Assembly (NCBI RefSeq): GCF_963678635.1
Contig: NC_087069.1
Location: 6,369,472 to 6,433,471 of the forward strand
Length of the DNA: 64,000 nucleotides
Direction: 5' to 3'
From: Symsagittifera roscoffensis
Lineage: Eukaryota; Xenacoelomorpha; Acoela; Convolutidae
The stretch's first letter is position 1; the number at the start of each line of letters is the position of its first letter. Made by a program: the position numbers and the translations under genes. The notes under the pieces are model-generated. The model was not told the origin of the DNA. It did no database searches and saw nothing but the letters and a program-made list of their open reading frames with translations. Of this stretch, positions 1-12,893 are shown piece by piece.

Positions 1-669
1 TCGTTACTAGACTCGTGCAATAGGGGGAGACTTTAGGAAGCTTGAACTTCCCCTGTTTAATCCACGCGCAAAATGCCAGTCAAATTGAAAAAAAATTAGG
101 GAAAAATAATTTTTTTTGTCACAAAAAACAAATGTGACCAGAATTTTCTCACTGCGAAATGTCTTTTGTTGCGCGTTGAGTTGTAAAAGGAACCGAAGAT
201 TTAGGATTCTGTCAATAAAATATTTTTCCAAATGCTTTCTCTAGGTTGACTAAAGTGATAATCTGAATTCACAGACCACTGAAAAATTACCTAATTTGAC
301 ACAATTTTCTGCTATTTTCTGAAAAATTTTATGGGTGCTGTGCCAAAAACGGATGTCAGAAAGTAGTAGCAAACGGGGACTCTTTGAGTAGCCAGGATAT
401 CAACTTTTCTCATCCGAGCCGATTAGTGTTCAATTTAGTTATTCGCACACAATGGATGCCATGAATAAATTAAGTGCACCTTTGGGCGACCAGGAGAATG
501 AATTTTATAGTCCAAGCCATTTAATTTTCGATAGAAAGGTAGGACAAACCGTACAACCCCCCCCCCCCCCCCGTTTGTATGAGAACTGATTTTTTTCATA
601 ATTAATACATGCTTGGGGAGGGCATTCTACGGTAGGTCTCTTCACTTAGGACGGGGGGGATATACTTAC
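1..669. other. Intron sequence at left edge
   Basis: Downstream of exon E28. Contains a C16 run at 557-572; nothing else recognised. Confidence 0.6.
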
Positions 670-850
670 TTGCAAGTGATAGCTGGATAAGCAGTGGTTG
701 TTTCGTAGTCCAGTGCGGTCTTAGTGTAGACATATCCGTCCTCTGTGACTCCGAAGTTGGCGTTGGCAGCTGTGAATGAGAACTGCAGGTTTGTCTGGCC
801 TTGGTCTGCCACATCCGGGTCACTGGCTCGCAGGGCGAAGATGGTTGAGC
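670..850 (-). CDS. Exon E28: cadherin repeat, middle part
   Basis: A 181-base exon, phase 1 in and phase 2 out, acceptor CATCCCTAG, donor GTAAGT. It reads FALRASDPDVADQGQTNLQF, then FGVTEDGYVYTKTALDYE. The SDPD and LDYE motifs are characteristic of cadherin repeats. It is the last exon in the window; the gene continues to the left. Confidence 0.84.
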
Positions 851-1189
851 CTAGGGATGTGCAAAAAGTTATTATCACACCACTCGATGGGCCGGCTTTG
901 AAACAACCCCTACCGCTGAAGCTCTTCATTTTAGCCTAATTTTGGTTCCGGTAGATGATGGATTATACACTCTGCGCATTTTCGGCCGGTTTATACGTCA
1001 GCTGGTTTATTCACACTCTAATACTGGTACAGTAATGATAAGCTCTGCAACTTCAATCTGGGACGCTGTCGTAACCCAAGAGTAATCCATCCCTATTTGA
1101 ACTTTAATTAACATTTTCGAAATTTTTCCTGCTGGAGGTGGTTTCAATTCAAAAACAGTTTGAAAATTCAAACTTGCCTAAGTTTTTTT

Positions 1190-1720
1190 TAACCCACGCT
1201 TAATTCGAGTTTGTGCTCCAACTATCGAAGAAAGAGACAGAATAATTGTGCTCCGGGTGGTGTTTTCTCCAGACAAATTTCGATTTTCTAACTAGCCATT
1301 TTTGACGAAATCTTCTTATATAACCCGAAACTTACTGCTGTCCTGAACTCACTTTCAAAAAGATGTTATACCAGTGATCATTTTTCGTAAAGTTATATGG
1401 GTTTAAAGATTGCCAATCTGGCCAATTTGGGACACTTAAGGCGCGATATGTGTGGCGCTAATAACGTGTAAGCGGAGGTTTAATCCGTCTCCAAATTTCT
1501 TCCAAACTGGTTGAAGCAGGCTAATTGCCATGATTGCTGCGTTAATGGGAGCGAAAGCTACCACTTTGTAATTATATAGCGTGTGCAGCGATGATTTTAA
1601 GAAAATTTGTTTCAGAAAACTTTATCCACCTTTTGAAAGCAAACCTTACTTAGTTGACCTTTAAAGGCAGACAGAACATTCAGTGTTTTAGCCTGGTACG
1701 AGCAATCTTGTTTGTGTATT
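1190..1720 (+). repeat. Hairpin-rich repeat, single diverged copy
   Basis: Matches the 54230 family (GTGATCATTTTTCGTAAAG, TGTAAGCGGAGG, TGGTACGAGCAATCTTG). Confidence 0.75.
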
Positions 1721-1864
1721 AATTATCCATTTCAAAAATCTCGCGATCTATGTTGAATTTGAAAGTTTCAGTCAAAATTATCCGTACTCATAATCGTTCC
1801 AAATTGAATTGAGGCAAGCTAATTGGTCTTTTAAAATCCATATACGACTCAAATTTTAACCCTT

Positions 1865-2388
1865 TACAAGACTGCTCGTATCAGGCCGAAGCCCTGAATG
1901 TTCCGACTGCCTTTTAAGGTTTATGGAGCAGCAGTAAAAACTTTAAAAAATTCAATGAAATAAAATAAAAACGTAAATTTTTTTTTGAATTTTTTTTTAT
2001 GAAAACCATCACCCCACATTTTTTTATGAAAGCCATATAAAACACAAAAAGATAGATTTCGTTCCTTGTAACATATCAATTATGGCAAATAAGCTTCGTT
2101 AAACCAATTTGGAACGATTTATAAGACGGATTAAATCTCCGCTTACGCGTTAGTAGCGCGAATTATATCGCGCATTAATTGTCCCAAATCGGTCAAAATG
2201 GCAAAAATGGCAATCTTTAAACCTTCATAACTTTACAAAAAATGATCACAGGTGAAATATCTTATAAAATTTAAGCTCAGGACAACAATACCTTTTGAAT
2301 GATATAAAAAAAGTCGAAATTTGTCTGAAGAAAAAAAACCCACCCGAGCACAAATATTCCGTTACTTTCGTATCGAAAGTCGGAACAA
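1865..2388 (-). repeat. Hairpin-rich repeat, reverse copy
   Basis: Same family in opposite orientation, forming an inverted pair with 1190-1720. Contains AAGACTGCTCGTATCAGG and TTTCGTATCGAAAGTCGG. Confidence 0.82.
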
Positions 2389-2697
2389 AATTGATATTAT
2401 CAGCCTAAAGTTCGTCGTTTGTCGATATACCATTAACCAAAAACTATTTGAGACCAATATTTTGGGCAGTCGCTTACACTACTACGAGAAGTCGCGTTCA
2501 ATTCTCGCGTAGCACATAGCGGTGAATTATCCAACTCAGAAACAACCCACAAGGATTTGAGGCAAATTGTTTAAGCTAGAAAAGTAACTTGTACTTGACT
2601 TTGGGGGAGGGGGGTGGAAGGCTTAAATTTAATTACGGGGAGAGTTATGGAGAGCTTTTATAAAGTTATGGGCGGTTATTATGGGTCATCTTTTTAC

Positions 2698-2848
2698 CAA
2701 TGGGTAAGTTTTCGTCGATTGTGATGGCGGTGGGCATGGGAAAGAATGAGGGGGGCTCATCCACATCTGCCACATACACTGTCACCAGAGCATATGCATT
2801 GTAGGGGGTGTAGGTGGTGAACACTCCCACTGTCAAGTACCACACACT
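2698..2848 (-). CDS. Exon E27: end of one cadherin repeat and start of next
   Basis: A 151-base exon, phase 0 in and phase 1 out, acceptor ATATTTCAG, donor GTAAAA. It reads YALVTVYVADVDEPPSFF, the closing strand and DxDExPxF linker of a cadherin repeat, then ITIDENLPIG, the opening of the next. It joins E26 and E28 in frame, giving classic inter-repeat calcium motifs. Confidence 0.82.
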
Positions 2849-3030
2849 CTGAAATATTCAATTATCATTACCATTGAAGTTATATTTTTAGAAACATAGC
2901 CAACAAGCAGTTGGAATTGCGCCAATGAACTCAAATACAACAGAAAAAAAAATGTTGCATGGCGGAGCTATCAAAAAAGAAAAAATAGAAATATCATGTT
3001 GCAGCTCTCAAAAATTGAAGAATATTCTAT

Positions 3031-3345
3031 CAGGGGCGGATCTAGGATTTTCTCGAGAGGGGGGGGGGGGGGTTTAATTTCGTCGACCATTTTTTTTAGG
3101 TCGACCGAATTGATTTTTGGAGCTCTCCCTAAGCTCGGTTTAAACCTTGCTTTGGCCAAAATTTTCTGCGCCGCAGGCAAAATTTTGAAAAAACAGTCCT
3201 AAAAGGCATTTTTAGGCAATTTTTGAAAATTTTTGACCAAAAAATCGCGTTTTTTCGGCGCGCGCTCCCCCTCAAAATTAGTATATATTGGCGCCAAAGG
3301 CGCCTTCAGAAAAATTTTAGGGTTGGTCTATGATAAAAACTTGAA
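3031..3345. mobile_element. hAT-like element end
   Basis: Begins CAGGGGCGGATCTAGG and shares internal sequence with 43211-43739 (GCGCGCTCCCCCT, TTAGTATATATTGGCGCC). The other terminus was not identified. Confidence 0.55.
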
Positions 3346-4159
3346 ACTGGCCCGAATTGAGACAACTGGATCAATAGGTATTTTTTATTCCGCTGGGACC
3401 TAAAAATTCAAAACCACTAATGAAATCATAATTGATTCACGTTTTTTTGCGCCACAGAGCTTGTGAACGCAATTTACACAACTCTTAGTATGTTAACTTA
3501 ATTTGAACTAAAAAAGTGTATATAAACATAAATTCATTCATAATCGCATTAAAAGGTATGTAATAATGGTCTGTATTAATTAAAGCATTATAAGATTTTA
3601 ATAAAACAAAAAAAACCATTCACTATGTTCAATGACACTTAAAAACAAAACACAAAAATTATCTTGAGCATCAAAACATAAATCAAAAGTAAGTGTCAGT
3701 GGTACTTTCAATAGTAACCAGTTAAAACCATACTCATTGCATTAAATTGAATTATTTAGTGCGAAAAGAGTAGAATTTTCGCTGGAACCAGTCGAATCAA
3801 ACATCGACATATAATCAAATATGGCCAACAAATAAGGGAAAATGAAGAAAAAAATTGATAAAAAACTGAAAGTTTCAAAATTCGAAAAAATATATCGCGC
3901 TGAACTTTTTGATTTCCATTTATGACATCAAACATAAACAACTTCTAAGACATATTACTGAAAAAAAAAACAGAAAAGAAGCATTCCCTGCTGTGACAAT
4001 TGTACAGAACACATAAACAATTACTGTTTTTTTTTAATTATTATTCGTCTATATTCAATTAGCTAAATAAAAAAAACTGCGTAGGCAGTTTCAGTGCTTA
4101 AAAAAATTTACAACCAAAACGGAATTCAATAATCGCCGCAATTTCACTAATATTGACCG

Positions 4160-4623
4160 CCCGGGTTGACGTCTATAGAAGGAAAACGCTTATCATACAA
4201 TTTCATATATGGCGTCTAAGCAAAAAATGCTTATCATGCAAATTTCATAAAAATTTCAAAAAGTTTTGTAGATTTTTAATATTTTTGTATTCTATTTGGC
4301 TCATTTGAAGCTTTCTGGTCATGAAATAAATCATAAAAAATTTTGAATGAAAAAATGCTAATCATACAATTTCATAAAAGGGAAAAATGATTGTCATACA
4401 ATTTCAAAGAAAAAAATTGCTTTTGCTAATTTCATAAACTTTTGTCTTAAAAAGTATGGCAAAACGCTTGTTGTTTATTTTCAGAATGTGGAAAAAAATT
4501 TCATCGTATGGAAAAAATGCTTGTCTTGCTATTTTTTTAGTATTTTTTGATGTATGAAATAATATGATAAGCATTTTTTTCAGAATTTGAAGAAGTATGA
4601 TAAGATTTTTTTGTCAACCCGGG
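4160..4623. mobile_element. CCCGGGTTGAC-terminated element, short form
   Basis: Inverted termini CCCGGGTTGAC / GTCAACCCGGG. The interior is AT-rich with recurrent TTATCATAC and TTTCATA in both orientations. Confidence 0.75.
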
Positions 4624-5035
4624 CGTATCAAGCCAAAGTTTTGAACGTTCCGAATAAGTTTTATGGTCCATGGAGTATAGTAGAAAAACTAGATAAAATT
4701 ATCAAAAAACGATTGAAAAAGTGTTAAATAAACTTTGAGATTTCTTTAAAAAATCATCCCCGCACACGCTATGTTGAGTACAAAGTAATATAATGCGCAA
4801 ATAGCAAATTTTGAAACTGACCAGGTAAGGTGTTTCAGTTTTATTTAGAACGATTTCTTAAACGGGCTAAATCTCCGCTGACGTGATATTAGCACGATAT
4901 AAATTGGTCACATGCGTAATTTTTTGTAACCTCATAATTTTAACAAAAATGATCACAGGTGAAATATAATTTTAATTTCGAGCTCGAGACAACGATACAT
5001 TTCGAATAATATTTTCAAAATTCCGTCAATAAATA
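4624..5035 (-). repeat. Hairpin-rich repeat, degenerate reverse copy
   Basis: Weak match to the family (AAATCTCCGCTGACGTG, GATCACAGGTGAAAT), abutting the CCCGGG element. Confidence 0.6.
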
Positions 5036-6014
5036 CTTGTTAATAATAAAGTTAATTTCTACAAAGAAAAAAAGTTGTGGTTTCTGCAATTCGCAGATGT
5101 ATGATAGGTTTCTCGATGTATCTCAACTTTTGCCCCGTATTCTTCAAAGTTTTATGCCATGTGAAATAATATTCTACAGGCAACAGTATCACCCGAGGGT
5201 TCTACTTTATAAAGAATCAAAAACCAATCATTTAAATATCGATTTTCTGGAAAACTCATCACCGAGCAAAAAACACTAAGTACAGAGAGCTTCAATTTTT
5301 GTCTTATAAACTCATAAATCAACATATTTGCACGTTCACCAACAGACACACTCACAACAACTCAAACAAATGAGAGAATTATACTTCATAGAGATTAGAA
5401 TATTATTATTTTTAAAAATTATCAAAGCCTTCCACCCAAAATGTGATGATCATAAATTGCTAAACTTCAAAACAGTATTATAGAAAAGTGTATGAAAAGA
5501 CTAATCAGCGATTATCAAATATACGCAAAGCAAAGCTAGATGTTGGATTTTTTTGTTCGAAATGAAAGAAAAAAAACTATTGAAAAAATTTCAGTATCAT
5601 AACTGCTCGAGACTGTTGAAGACAAGAAGTTTGGGCAAAAAAACGGAAAACTTTTTTTATGCCTCTTACTACACTAAAACGAAAAAATTGTTGATTGTCT
5701 CAATTACACTGAACGTCAGAAATTCGACTGATAACTTGTTCATAGTATGACTAAAAGCTTTCGAAACTAATCATTTTTGAAGTCTCAACTTTTTGAAGTT
5801 TTGACAGTAGCAACGACGCCCACTTAAAGTCAATTTTTAAAACTAATTGCACCTAAGACTTTAAAAAAATGCTAAGAACTTTAACTAAAAAGACAAATTT
5901 TTGCGGTTAGATCCGAAACATGATTTCTGCGTATTCAATAAATTATGTTTTTCAAACAATTAATTTAATTTTTCTCAATTAAAATTTTTTTTTATAACAT
6001 TTATGATTTCCAAC

Positions 6015-6265
6015 CTGCAATTCGTAGTCCAAAAGTGCAATGGACGCAGCCGGAGCCGCCACTTCCAGAGTGCCAATCGCAGCGTCCACATTGTCCATGG
6101 CGAACGGGTGTCCCCCCGTAGGGGATACTATTGCCCACTTGGGGGAGGCGAAAGAGGCGCCAGTGTTGAGGATTGTCAGACCCTGGGTAGTTGTTAAGTC
6201 TGTGCCAGCGACTGAGTTCTCGGGCACTCGGTACGAGCCGCCTGACAGCTGCACTTCGGCAATTG
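6015..6265 (-). CDS. Exon E26: cadherin repeat, first part
   Basis: A 251-base exon, phase 1 in and phase 0 out, acceptor TTTTTTTTCAG, donor GTTGGA. After the CUB it reads YRVPENSVAGTDL, then HPFAMDNVDAAIGTLEVA and LLDYELQ. The PEN, G-L-V and LDYE elements are the calcium-binding and strand motifs of cadherin repeats; the segment between them is longer than usual. Confidence 0.78.
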
Positions 6266-7374
6266 CTGAAAAAAAATCATAAGTCAAACTTTGAAATTAA
6301 ATCCAGCTCAGAAAACCAACAACAGACTGAATTCAGCATCAACATTTAGTATTGCCAAGATTATACCATGAGGAAAATTTTTACAATAATAAATCATAGG
6401 TAAAATTTGCGGCCGATATTTTTTCTTTAGCTCAGCCAATTTCATTTACCATTAGTTCCCATAAGACACTACTTTTCTGCTTCGCTGGGACAAATGTTTG
6501 AAAAAAAAACGCAAAATAAAAACATTTTCAAAATCATTTTAACATTTGTTTTCGACAACGCTCTTTACCCTCAAATAAGATTTATATTAGCCCGAAGCCA
6601 CTTTCAGATCAATTTCATTTTCCCGCAGTGATTTTTTTTCTTCAGAAATTCGTAAATAACTATCAAGAACCGATTAATGCAAAAATTGCCTTCCTTGCCT
6701 AAATCTTGGGATGTTTTAGACAAAAATAAAAGTGTTCGCTTACTTGACGCAAAAGGAATCCGTAGCAAAGAATAAATAGTTATAAATAATAGTAGTAAAA
6801 TCTCCATTGGAGCTTCAAAATTATAAATTAATACTTTATCAATTATGAAATACAATTAAAATCTCTATTGTAGTTTCAAAAATTTAAATAATACTTAATA
6901 AATTATGAAACAGAAAAAACGTGTGTAGATCTACTGACTGTAAATAATTGTGATAACATGTTAATATATTTTTAGCCAAAGTCAAATCAAATTTTCACAA
7001 CGTTACTTATGTTTGTGTTTGTTAGTTGTACCAATCGAGAAAATGGAATTTAAAACAACACGTTTTCACATCAAGTTTTCAAAAACACTTTCATCAATAT
7101 CTTGCTGACGTTCAAAACAATAAAAAAATCAAAAACATGAAACTGAGACAATTATATGCGTCGGAAAAGATGTTAAGGCTAATCAAGTTTGAATGTAAGA
7201 GTGTAAAAAAGTAGTTTTATGATATTAGTTGACCGATATCATTCATATCTATCACATTCTCTGTTGGAATCGTACAAATATGAACAGAGATAAAATACAG
7301 CAACAAGACTTTTTTGGCATTTATCTGCTTTTCAAAAAAAAACTTCATCAAAAGAACAAGGTAAGGTATTGACG

Positions 7375-7852
7375 TAGGGTGCCGGACATCAAGCCGACGG
7401 GACTTCAGGCCGAATTGTAAAATTAGGGATTTCAAGCCAAAATTTTTCTCATCAAGTCATGAAATATGATTAATTTGAAAAAATTTTTGAAAAATTATTC
7501 AATTTCATGATCTTTCTTCAGTAGTTATTGACGTTTTCATGAAATTTAAGCCTCCAAATGATGTTAACGAATGTTGAAAAATAAAACACGGTTGAAGGCA
7601 ATTATCTTTTTTATAATTTATGCATTTCAAAAACCGGCTGATATTATTAATGGATGCCAATCCTAAGTAATTTATTGACATGAATAGCGCTTCTTCTGGT
7701 CTGAGCTTGCCCAAAAAATTTTGAAAAGCAACGTTTTACAGATAAAAAATAGTGATTTGAGGTGTATGCAAAGTTTAAAATTCGCCCTGAAGTCCCTTCG
7801 GCTTGAAGTCCCGTCGGCTTGAAGTCCCGTCGGCTTGTTGTCCTAGACCCAT
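7375..7852. mobile_element. MITE with GCCGACGGGACTTC termini
   Basis: Inverted ends carry CAAGCCGACGGGACTTCA; the right end has it in three tandem copies, the left in one. Confidence 0.65.
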
Positions 7853-7870
7853 TGACCTAGTCACTGAAGT

Positions 7871-8996
7871 CCCGGGTTGACTAAAAATGCTTATCATACA
7901 TTTTTCATATATGAAAAAAATGCTTTTCATACTCTTTCATACAATTTCATAGGGGAAAAGTATATGTATAAAAATAGCAAAATAAGCACTTTTTCTATAA
8001 ATAAAAATGTATGACAAGCGTTTTTTTCATACTGTGAAACTGTATGACAAGCATTTTTTCCATAAACGAAAATACAAAACATTTTTGTTTCGAAATTTTG
8101 TCTTTCAACCAAAACACTAACTAAGGTTTTTTGTCATAAGAAAACCCAGATTGTAACTGACAGTTATCACGCAGCTAAACTGCATTTGGTGCTTTTAGTC
8201 ATAAAAGTTAATTTTAACAATTTCACATGGAAATATATACCAATAAAGTAACTTTTCGAATATGGCTAAATATTTTTCAGTTTGAAAATTTTGATGGTTG
8301 AGAAATAAGGCCTGTTTTTTTATAAATTTATTTTTATTTTAGCAAATGGAACAAAAGATAATAATCATGTTTGCAAAATTTTCTTGTGATTTTTGGATTT
8401 TTTGGGTGAGAAACTCATCCTGGATTACGTTATAAACACAAAAAAGTCAAATTTTGCAGGAAAAATTTTTTTTTCGTAAAATTTATATTTTAGCTCAAAA
8501 GCAAGTTTGCAGCCAAAAAAAGGATTAAAAATTTTTTACCTAAAATTTTTTTTGTTTATGAAAAAAAGGCATATCATACAAAACTTTGAATTATCATGAA
8601 AACTTTATAATAAGCACTTTTCTGACCGAAGTTAAAATTATGTTTTTGATTGTGAAAATGCCCTCTATCATAGATATACTTTTTAAAATCTATTTAAAGT
8701 TACCCAGACACGTTTTTTGGTGATTTTTGAAAATGTTTTTTTTTCTAAGACAAAATGACTGTTTTTAAATTTTCATACATGAAAATTGTGTGATAAGCAT
8801 TTTTTATTAAAAATTTTAATCATTTTTTTAATGATCGGAAAGCTTCAAAAGAGGCAATTAGACCAAAAGTGTTCATTAAAAACTTTAAAACACATTTTAA
8901 ATTTTGTATGAATTTCCTATGACAAGCATTTTTTCCATAGACTTCATATATGAAACAGTATGATAAGCATTTTTCTTCTATGGACGTCAACCCGGG
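7871..8996. mobile_element. CCCGGGTTGAC-terminated element, long form
   Basis: Same termini and the same first ~80 subterminal bases as 4160-4623, with a 1.1-kb interior. A lone terminus also occurs at 42593-42603. No ORF of note. Confidence 0.75.
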
Positions 8997-9397
8997 CTCT
9001 TTGAGTCTTTGTCCATGCATAAATAGGATCGCAAATTAAATGCAGAAAAAAAATAAACACTTAACATTTGAAAGAAAAATTAAAAACCATCAAAAAATGT
9101 ATAAACCAATGAGGCCCGCATTTAAGCTCGCAAAAAGTAAATTAAGTTTTCTCAAGACTTCAAAATTCAAATGCGAGACTCAATGTCTTATAGTTTTGAT
9201 GGTTTTATTTTTTCCAAATCTCATAAATCGTTTTAAAATTTTTTTCTGCATAAAAATTGCAAATTTTTGACCGATCAGAATGTGCCAAATAAATAGAACG
9301 CTGAAGTGCTAATTTACTGCTTTTATTCACAGGGGTAGCAATTCCTTAGTAGATACCAAAAGGGGGGTGATTGTTAAGTAGATCCAGAACTACTAAC

Positions 9398-9570
9398 CGC
9401 AATCTTCGGCAACTATAGTGATACCATCGGCGTAGGCATTGAGGTCTGATCTGAACCTGACCACGGCTGCTCCTGGCCCCCCATTGAATCCGGCTCCGGC
9501 GGGGAAGGGGTTGGTAGCGCCACAGTAAGGCCCATTGGTAACGCCTCCAACCTCTATTTCCACGTAATCT
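9398..9570 (-). CDS. Exon E25': CUB second half (downstream duplicate)
   Basis: Copy of E25 with the same visible protein sequence and only synonymous changes, acceptor TGTGTGTAG, donor GTTAGT instead of GTAAGT. Its phases (2 in, 1 out) fit E24 upstream and E26 downstream, so it could serve as an alternative to E25. Which of the two is used cannot be told from sequence. Confidence 0.7.
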
Positions 9571-10834
9571 CTACACACAAATGGACACCCGTACTGACAA
9601 GAAATGGACAGTCAATTTTATACAGATAATGTGACAGAGAACTAAAAAATTGATTTGAATTTATTTAAAATTGATTTAGCTTCATACAAAAATGTGGCCT
9701 AAATATCAGTTTAAACCCATGCTAAAATCGATTTAAATCCTTTTTTTGCGATTTTTTTTGGTTTTTTTTCCCTACGGATTTAAGTAACAATAAAATCGAT
9801 TTAAATCAATATTAATTTTTTTTTGCTTATTCAGCGAATCATATATTTTTAAAATCATCTCGCAAAAAACATATATATATAAATTTTTAAGTTGACTTGA
9901 CTTGATAGTACTAAGAAGTATACACTGGTTCTACAATTAATGGGCTTGGCTTGGTATTTGGTTGTGCAAACTGATTCTAACCTTTCGTTTCAAACTCAAT
10001 TTCAAAAAGTTTCTGAAAACCTTGCATCGTCGTATTTTATGTCTTTTTGTGTGAAGAGATAAGTTGATAGGCGATTACACATTAAATATCAAGACCATTG
10101 TGTAATATAGTTTTTGTGTTCTGGCTACAAAAATCTTCGCCCTATTTTCATTATGGATTCACTTCATCCAAATGTGGATCCATAAAAAATAATCATACAT
10201 TAACTGAGTTGGTACCAACATGTACCAAAAGTTAAGGTACCAACATATGGGCAGTTCAGCTCAGGTTGTCGAACAGCTTTTGTCCATTAATTATAAAAAA
10301 AATCAATTATTTTATTTGTAAAATGGGCTTCGAAAGGGATGGAGCGTGGATGTATCAAACTGAACTAAAGCAATTTCACCTTCGCCTCCCAAATAGATAC
10401 AATCAGGGTGGGGTGCAACGTGAACTTGAACTTGAATTCATTTAGGTGGATATATGAAAATTTGTTTAAAAAAATATACAACTTAATTTACATTTCAATG
10501 ACACCAAGGGCATACAAAAAGCTGTTCAGCCATTTGCTGCCTATTGTGCCGCACTCTCGTGTATCCTGTAAGACCTACAAAAACCTGCTTCAATATCTGT
10601 AAATTATCGGCAATTCAACAGATAATATAAAGAATAAGTAATATCGGTTAAACATTTTTCGGTTAACATTTTTTGCAATACGGTTTTCAACAATCTCAAA
10701 AATCTAAAAACATTTTGATGGCAAACTGACCTTAATCAGACAAACTAGTAATTTTCAAAGCCTTTTGTCTAAGCAAATCTAATTTTAGCTTTTTCACTTT
10801 CGCGCTATAATGACGTCATTAATTTAAGATTGAT
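9571..10834. other. Intron flank of Pao remnant
   Basis: No gene or LTR recognised; AT-rich with two ATCGATTTAAATC motifs. Repeated at 16071-17334 in the right copy. Confidence 0.6.
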
Positions 10835-11733
10835 TTAAGCGCGAACATCTTCCGCGCCCAAAGGAGCGAAAACGGGTGCGAGTTTTACGGCCGGTCGAGT
10901 TAGCTCCCCGGAGCGGGTGGTAACTACGGCGGATCGGGCTATGTTGTCTTTTCCGTAATTAAGGGTTTTTATACGAGCCAGAGGGTAATGTCCCTTTGGG
11001 CTGCGTTCGTCAACAATCCACACTAAATCCCCTTTTTTTAAAATAACGTCACTATCGGAGTGCCACTTACTGCGTTTATTCAGCGCTGGCACATAATCTC
11101 GCAGCCAACGACTCCAAATTGCGTTGGCGTAGCTTTGCGCTCGGATATATTGCTTTCGATGGTCGAAGTGCTCCTAGAAAGAGAGAGAAGGGAAGCTAGT
11201 ACCATTTCGGCCTAACAAAAAATGATTAGGAGTTAACACCTCGAAACCATCCGGACTTGCACTTACTGATGTTATAGGTCGAGCGTTCAGTGATTGTGCT
11301 ACAAGACAGAAAGTTGTTTCAAGGACTTCGGGAGTGAGCTTTCTACTTCCTATTATTGCGTAGAATACCCTTTTACAACACCGAACGGGACGTTCCCAAG
11401 AAACACCGTGATGCGGGGCTGCCGGGGGTTAAATTTCCACTTAATACCCTTTTTCGCCAGCTCTGGGGGTGCTTGTCCGTTCCACGACTGAATACAATTT
11501 AAGAGTTCTTTCTCGGCTTCCACAAAATTGGTGCCGTTATCAGACCAAATGACTGATGGAGTGCCGCGACGGGCAATGAATCTTTCGATTCCCAGTACAC
11601 ACGAACTCGTGTCCATGGATGAGACAATCTCAATATGTACAGCTCTGGTGGTCATACATGTAAAAAGGAAGCACCATCGCTTTTCAGAACTCCTCCTGAT
11701 TGAGAAGTAAAAGGGTCCAAAATAATCAACACC
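10835..11733 (-). pseudogene. pol: BEL/Pao integrase core and C-terminal domain (left copy)
   Basis: The integrase core shows MTTRAVHIEIVSSMDTSS and VIWSDNGTNFVEAEKEL. The frame shifts at a five-C run (11424-11428), then reads to a TAG at 11174-11176, and a final segment carries the Pao C-terminal block KKGDLVWIVDERSPKGHYPL ending at 10835. Three defects make it non-functional. Confidence 0.82.
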
Positions 11734-12893
11734 TCAGTTTGTGAAGGGAGGCTGGCGGTAACCAAGCTTTTCAACTGGAAGCTCTGCCATCATAGGTGTG
11801 ACAGTTTTGGCTTTGCGCTTCCTACATATGAGGCAGTGGACTTCAATGGACTTTAATAAAGAGCTAAGGTTCAAGATTGCAAACTCTAAGTGAATTACAG
11901 CTCGCAGGTAGTCTAAGAACTGGTGCTGATAGCGATAATGAATATCACTTACGAACAATTTCACCAGAGAATGCCTTCCATCAAGTATTATGGGGTGTTT
12001 TGTGTCATATTCAGTTTCAACTAGGCGGCGAATTTGCCCAGTTGAACGAATTAGGAATGCAGGACCTATAAACGGTGCATATTGTGCGATACGACTAGAC
12101 TTTTTGACGGTTTTGTCGCAGGACAGGAGTAAATATTCCGCTTCAAAAGATTCTTTTTGGGAAATCAACAAAAGTCGTTGTTTGGCGGTTTCTAATTCAA
12201 CCGAATCGGTTACTTCCTTGACTTTAGTGCGGTAGTGCCGGTGTTTCGGACTAAGTCTGAGCATGAAGGCAACCACTCGCTGGAGTTTACGAAACGAGCT
12301 GAATTCTTCCCATGCAAATAAACAGGGTTGTTTTTGTTTTTGTGTAACGTTTAAAAAATTAGAGGCCTGCTGTAAACCTTCATTAGGGTCACAAGCGGGA
12401 CCAGCCAGGCGGACTTTCTGAAGTATTTCTACGCTCGGCTTGAAAGGCCACTCGCCACTTTTTAGCAGACTTGGCCCGTTCACCCAGCTGCTTGTTTTTA
12501 AGGACTCCGCTGAGATTCCTCTGGTTCCCGTATCAGCAGGGTTGTCTCCACTTAAGACGTGAAACCACTGGTCTACGGTAGTTTTTTCCAGAATCTCTCC
12601 AATCCGGTTTGCCACGAACGTGGGTTGCTTACTACCTGAGTTTAACCACTGGAGCACAGTGGTGCTGTCAGTCCACATGAACGTGCTTGACACAGGAATG
12701 GTTAGAACTTTGAGGACATCTTCCTTCAAGCGGGTAGCGAGTAATGCGGCCTGCAGTTCAAGCTTTGGGATGGAAAGCGCTTTCATGGGCGCGACTCTTG
12801 CTTTTCCAAAGACGAAGGCAACTTGTGTTTCGAGTGAAGTTTTCACACGGGCGCGAAGAAAAGCTACAGCACAAAAAAACTTCTTCTGAGCTG
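11734..12893 (-). pseudogene. pol: BEL/Pao RNase H and integrase N-terminus (left copy)
   Basis: Continues from the frameshift with RNase H features (MKALSIPKLELQAAL, MWTDSTTVLQWL, DNPADTGTRG) and an integrase zinc-finger-like region ending in CLICRKRKA. A TGA at 11734-11736 interrupts it; the right copy has TGT (Cys) there. It is in the sense orientation of the host gene, inside the intron between the CUB exons. Confidence 0.85.
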
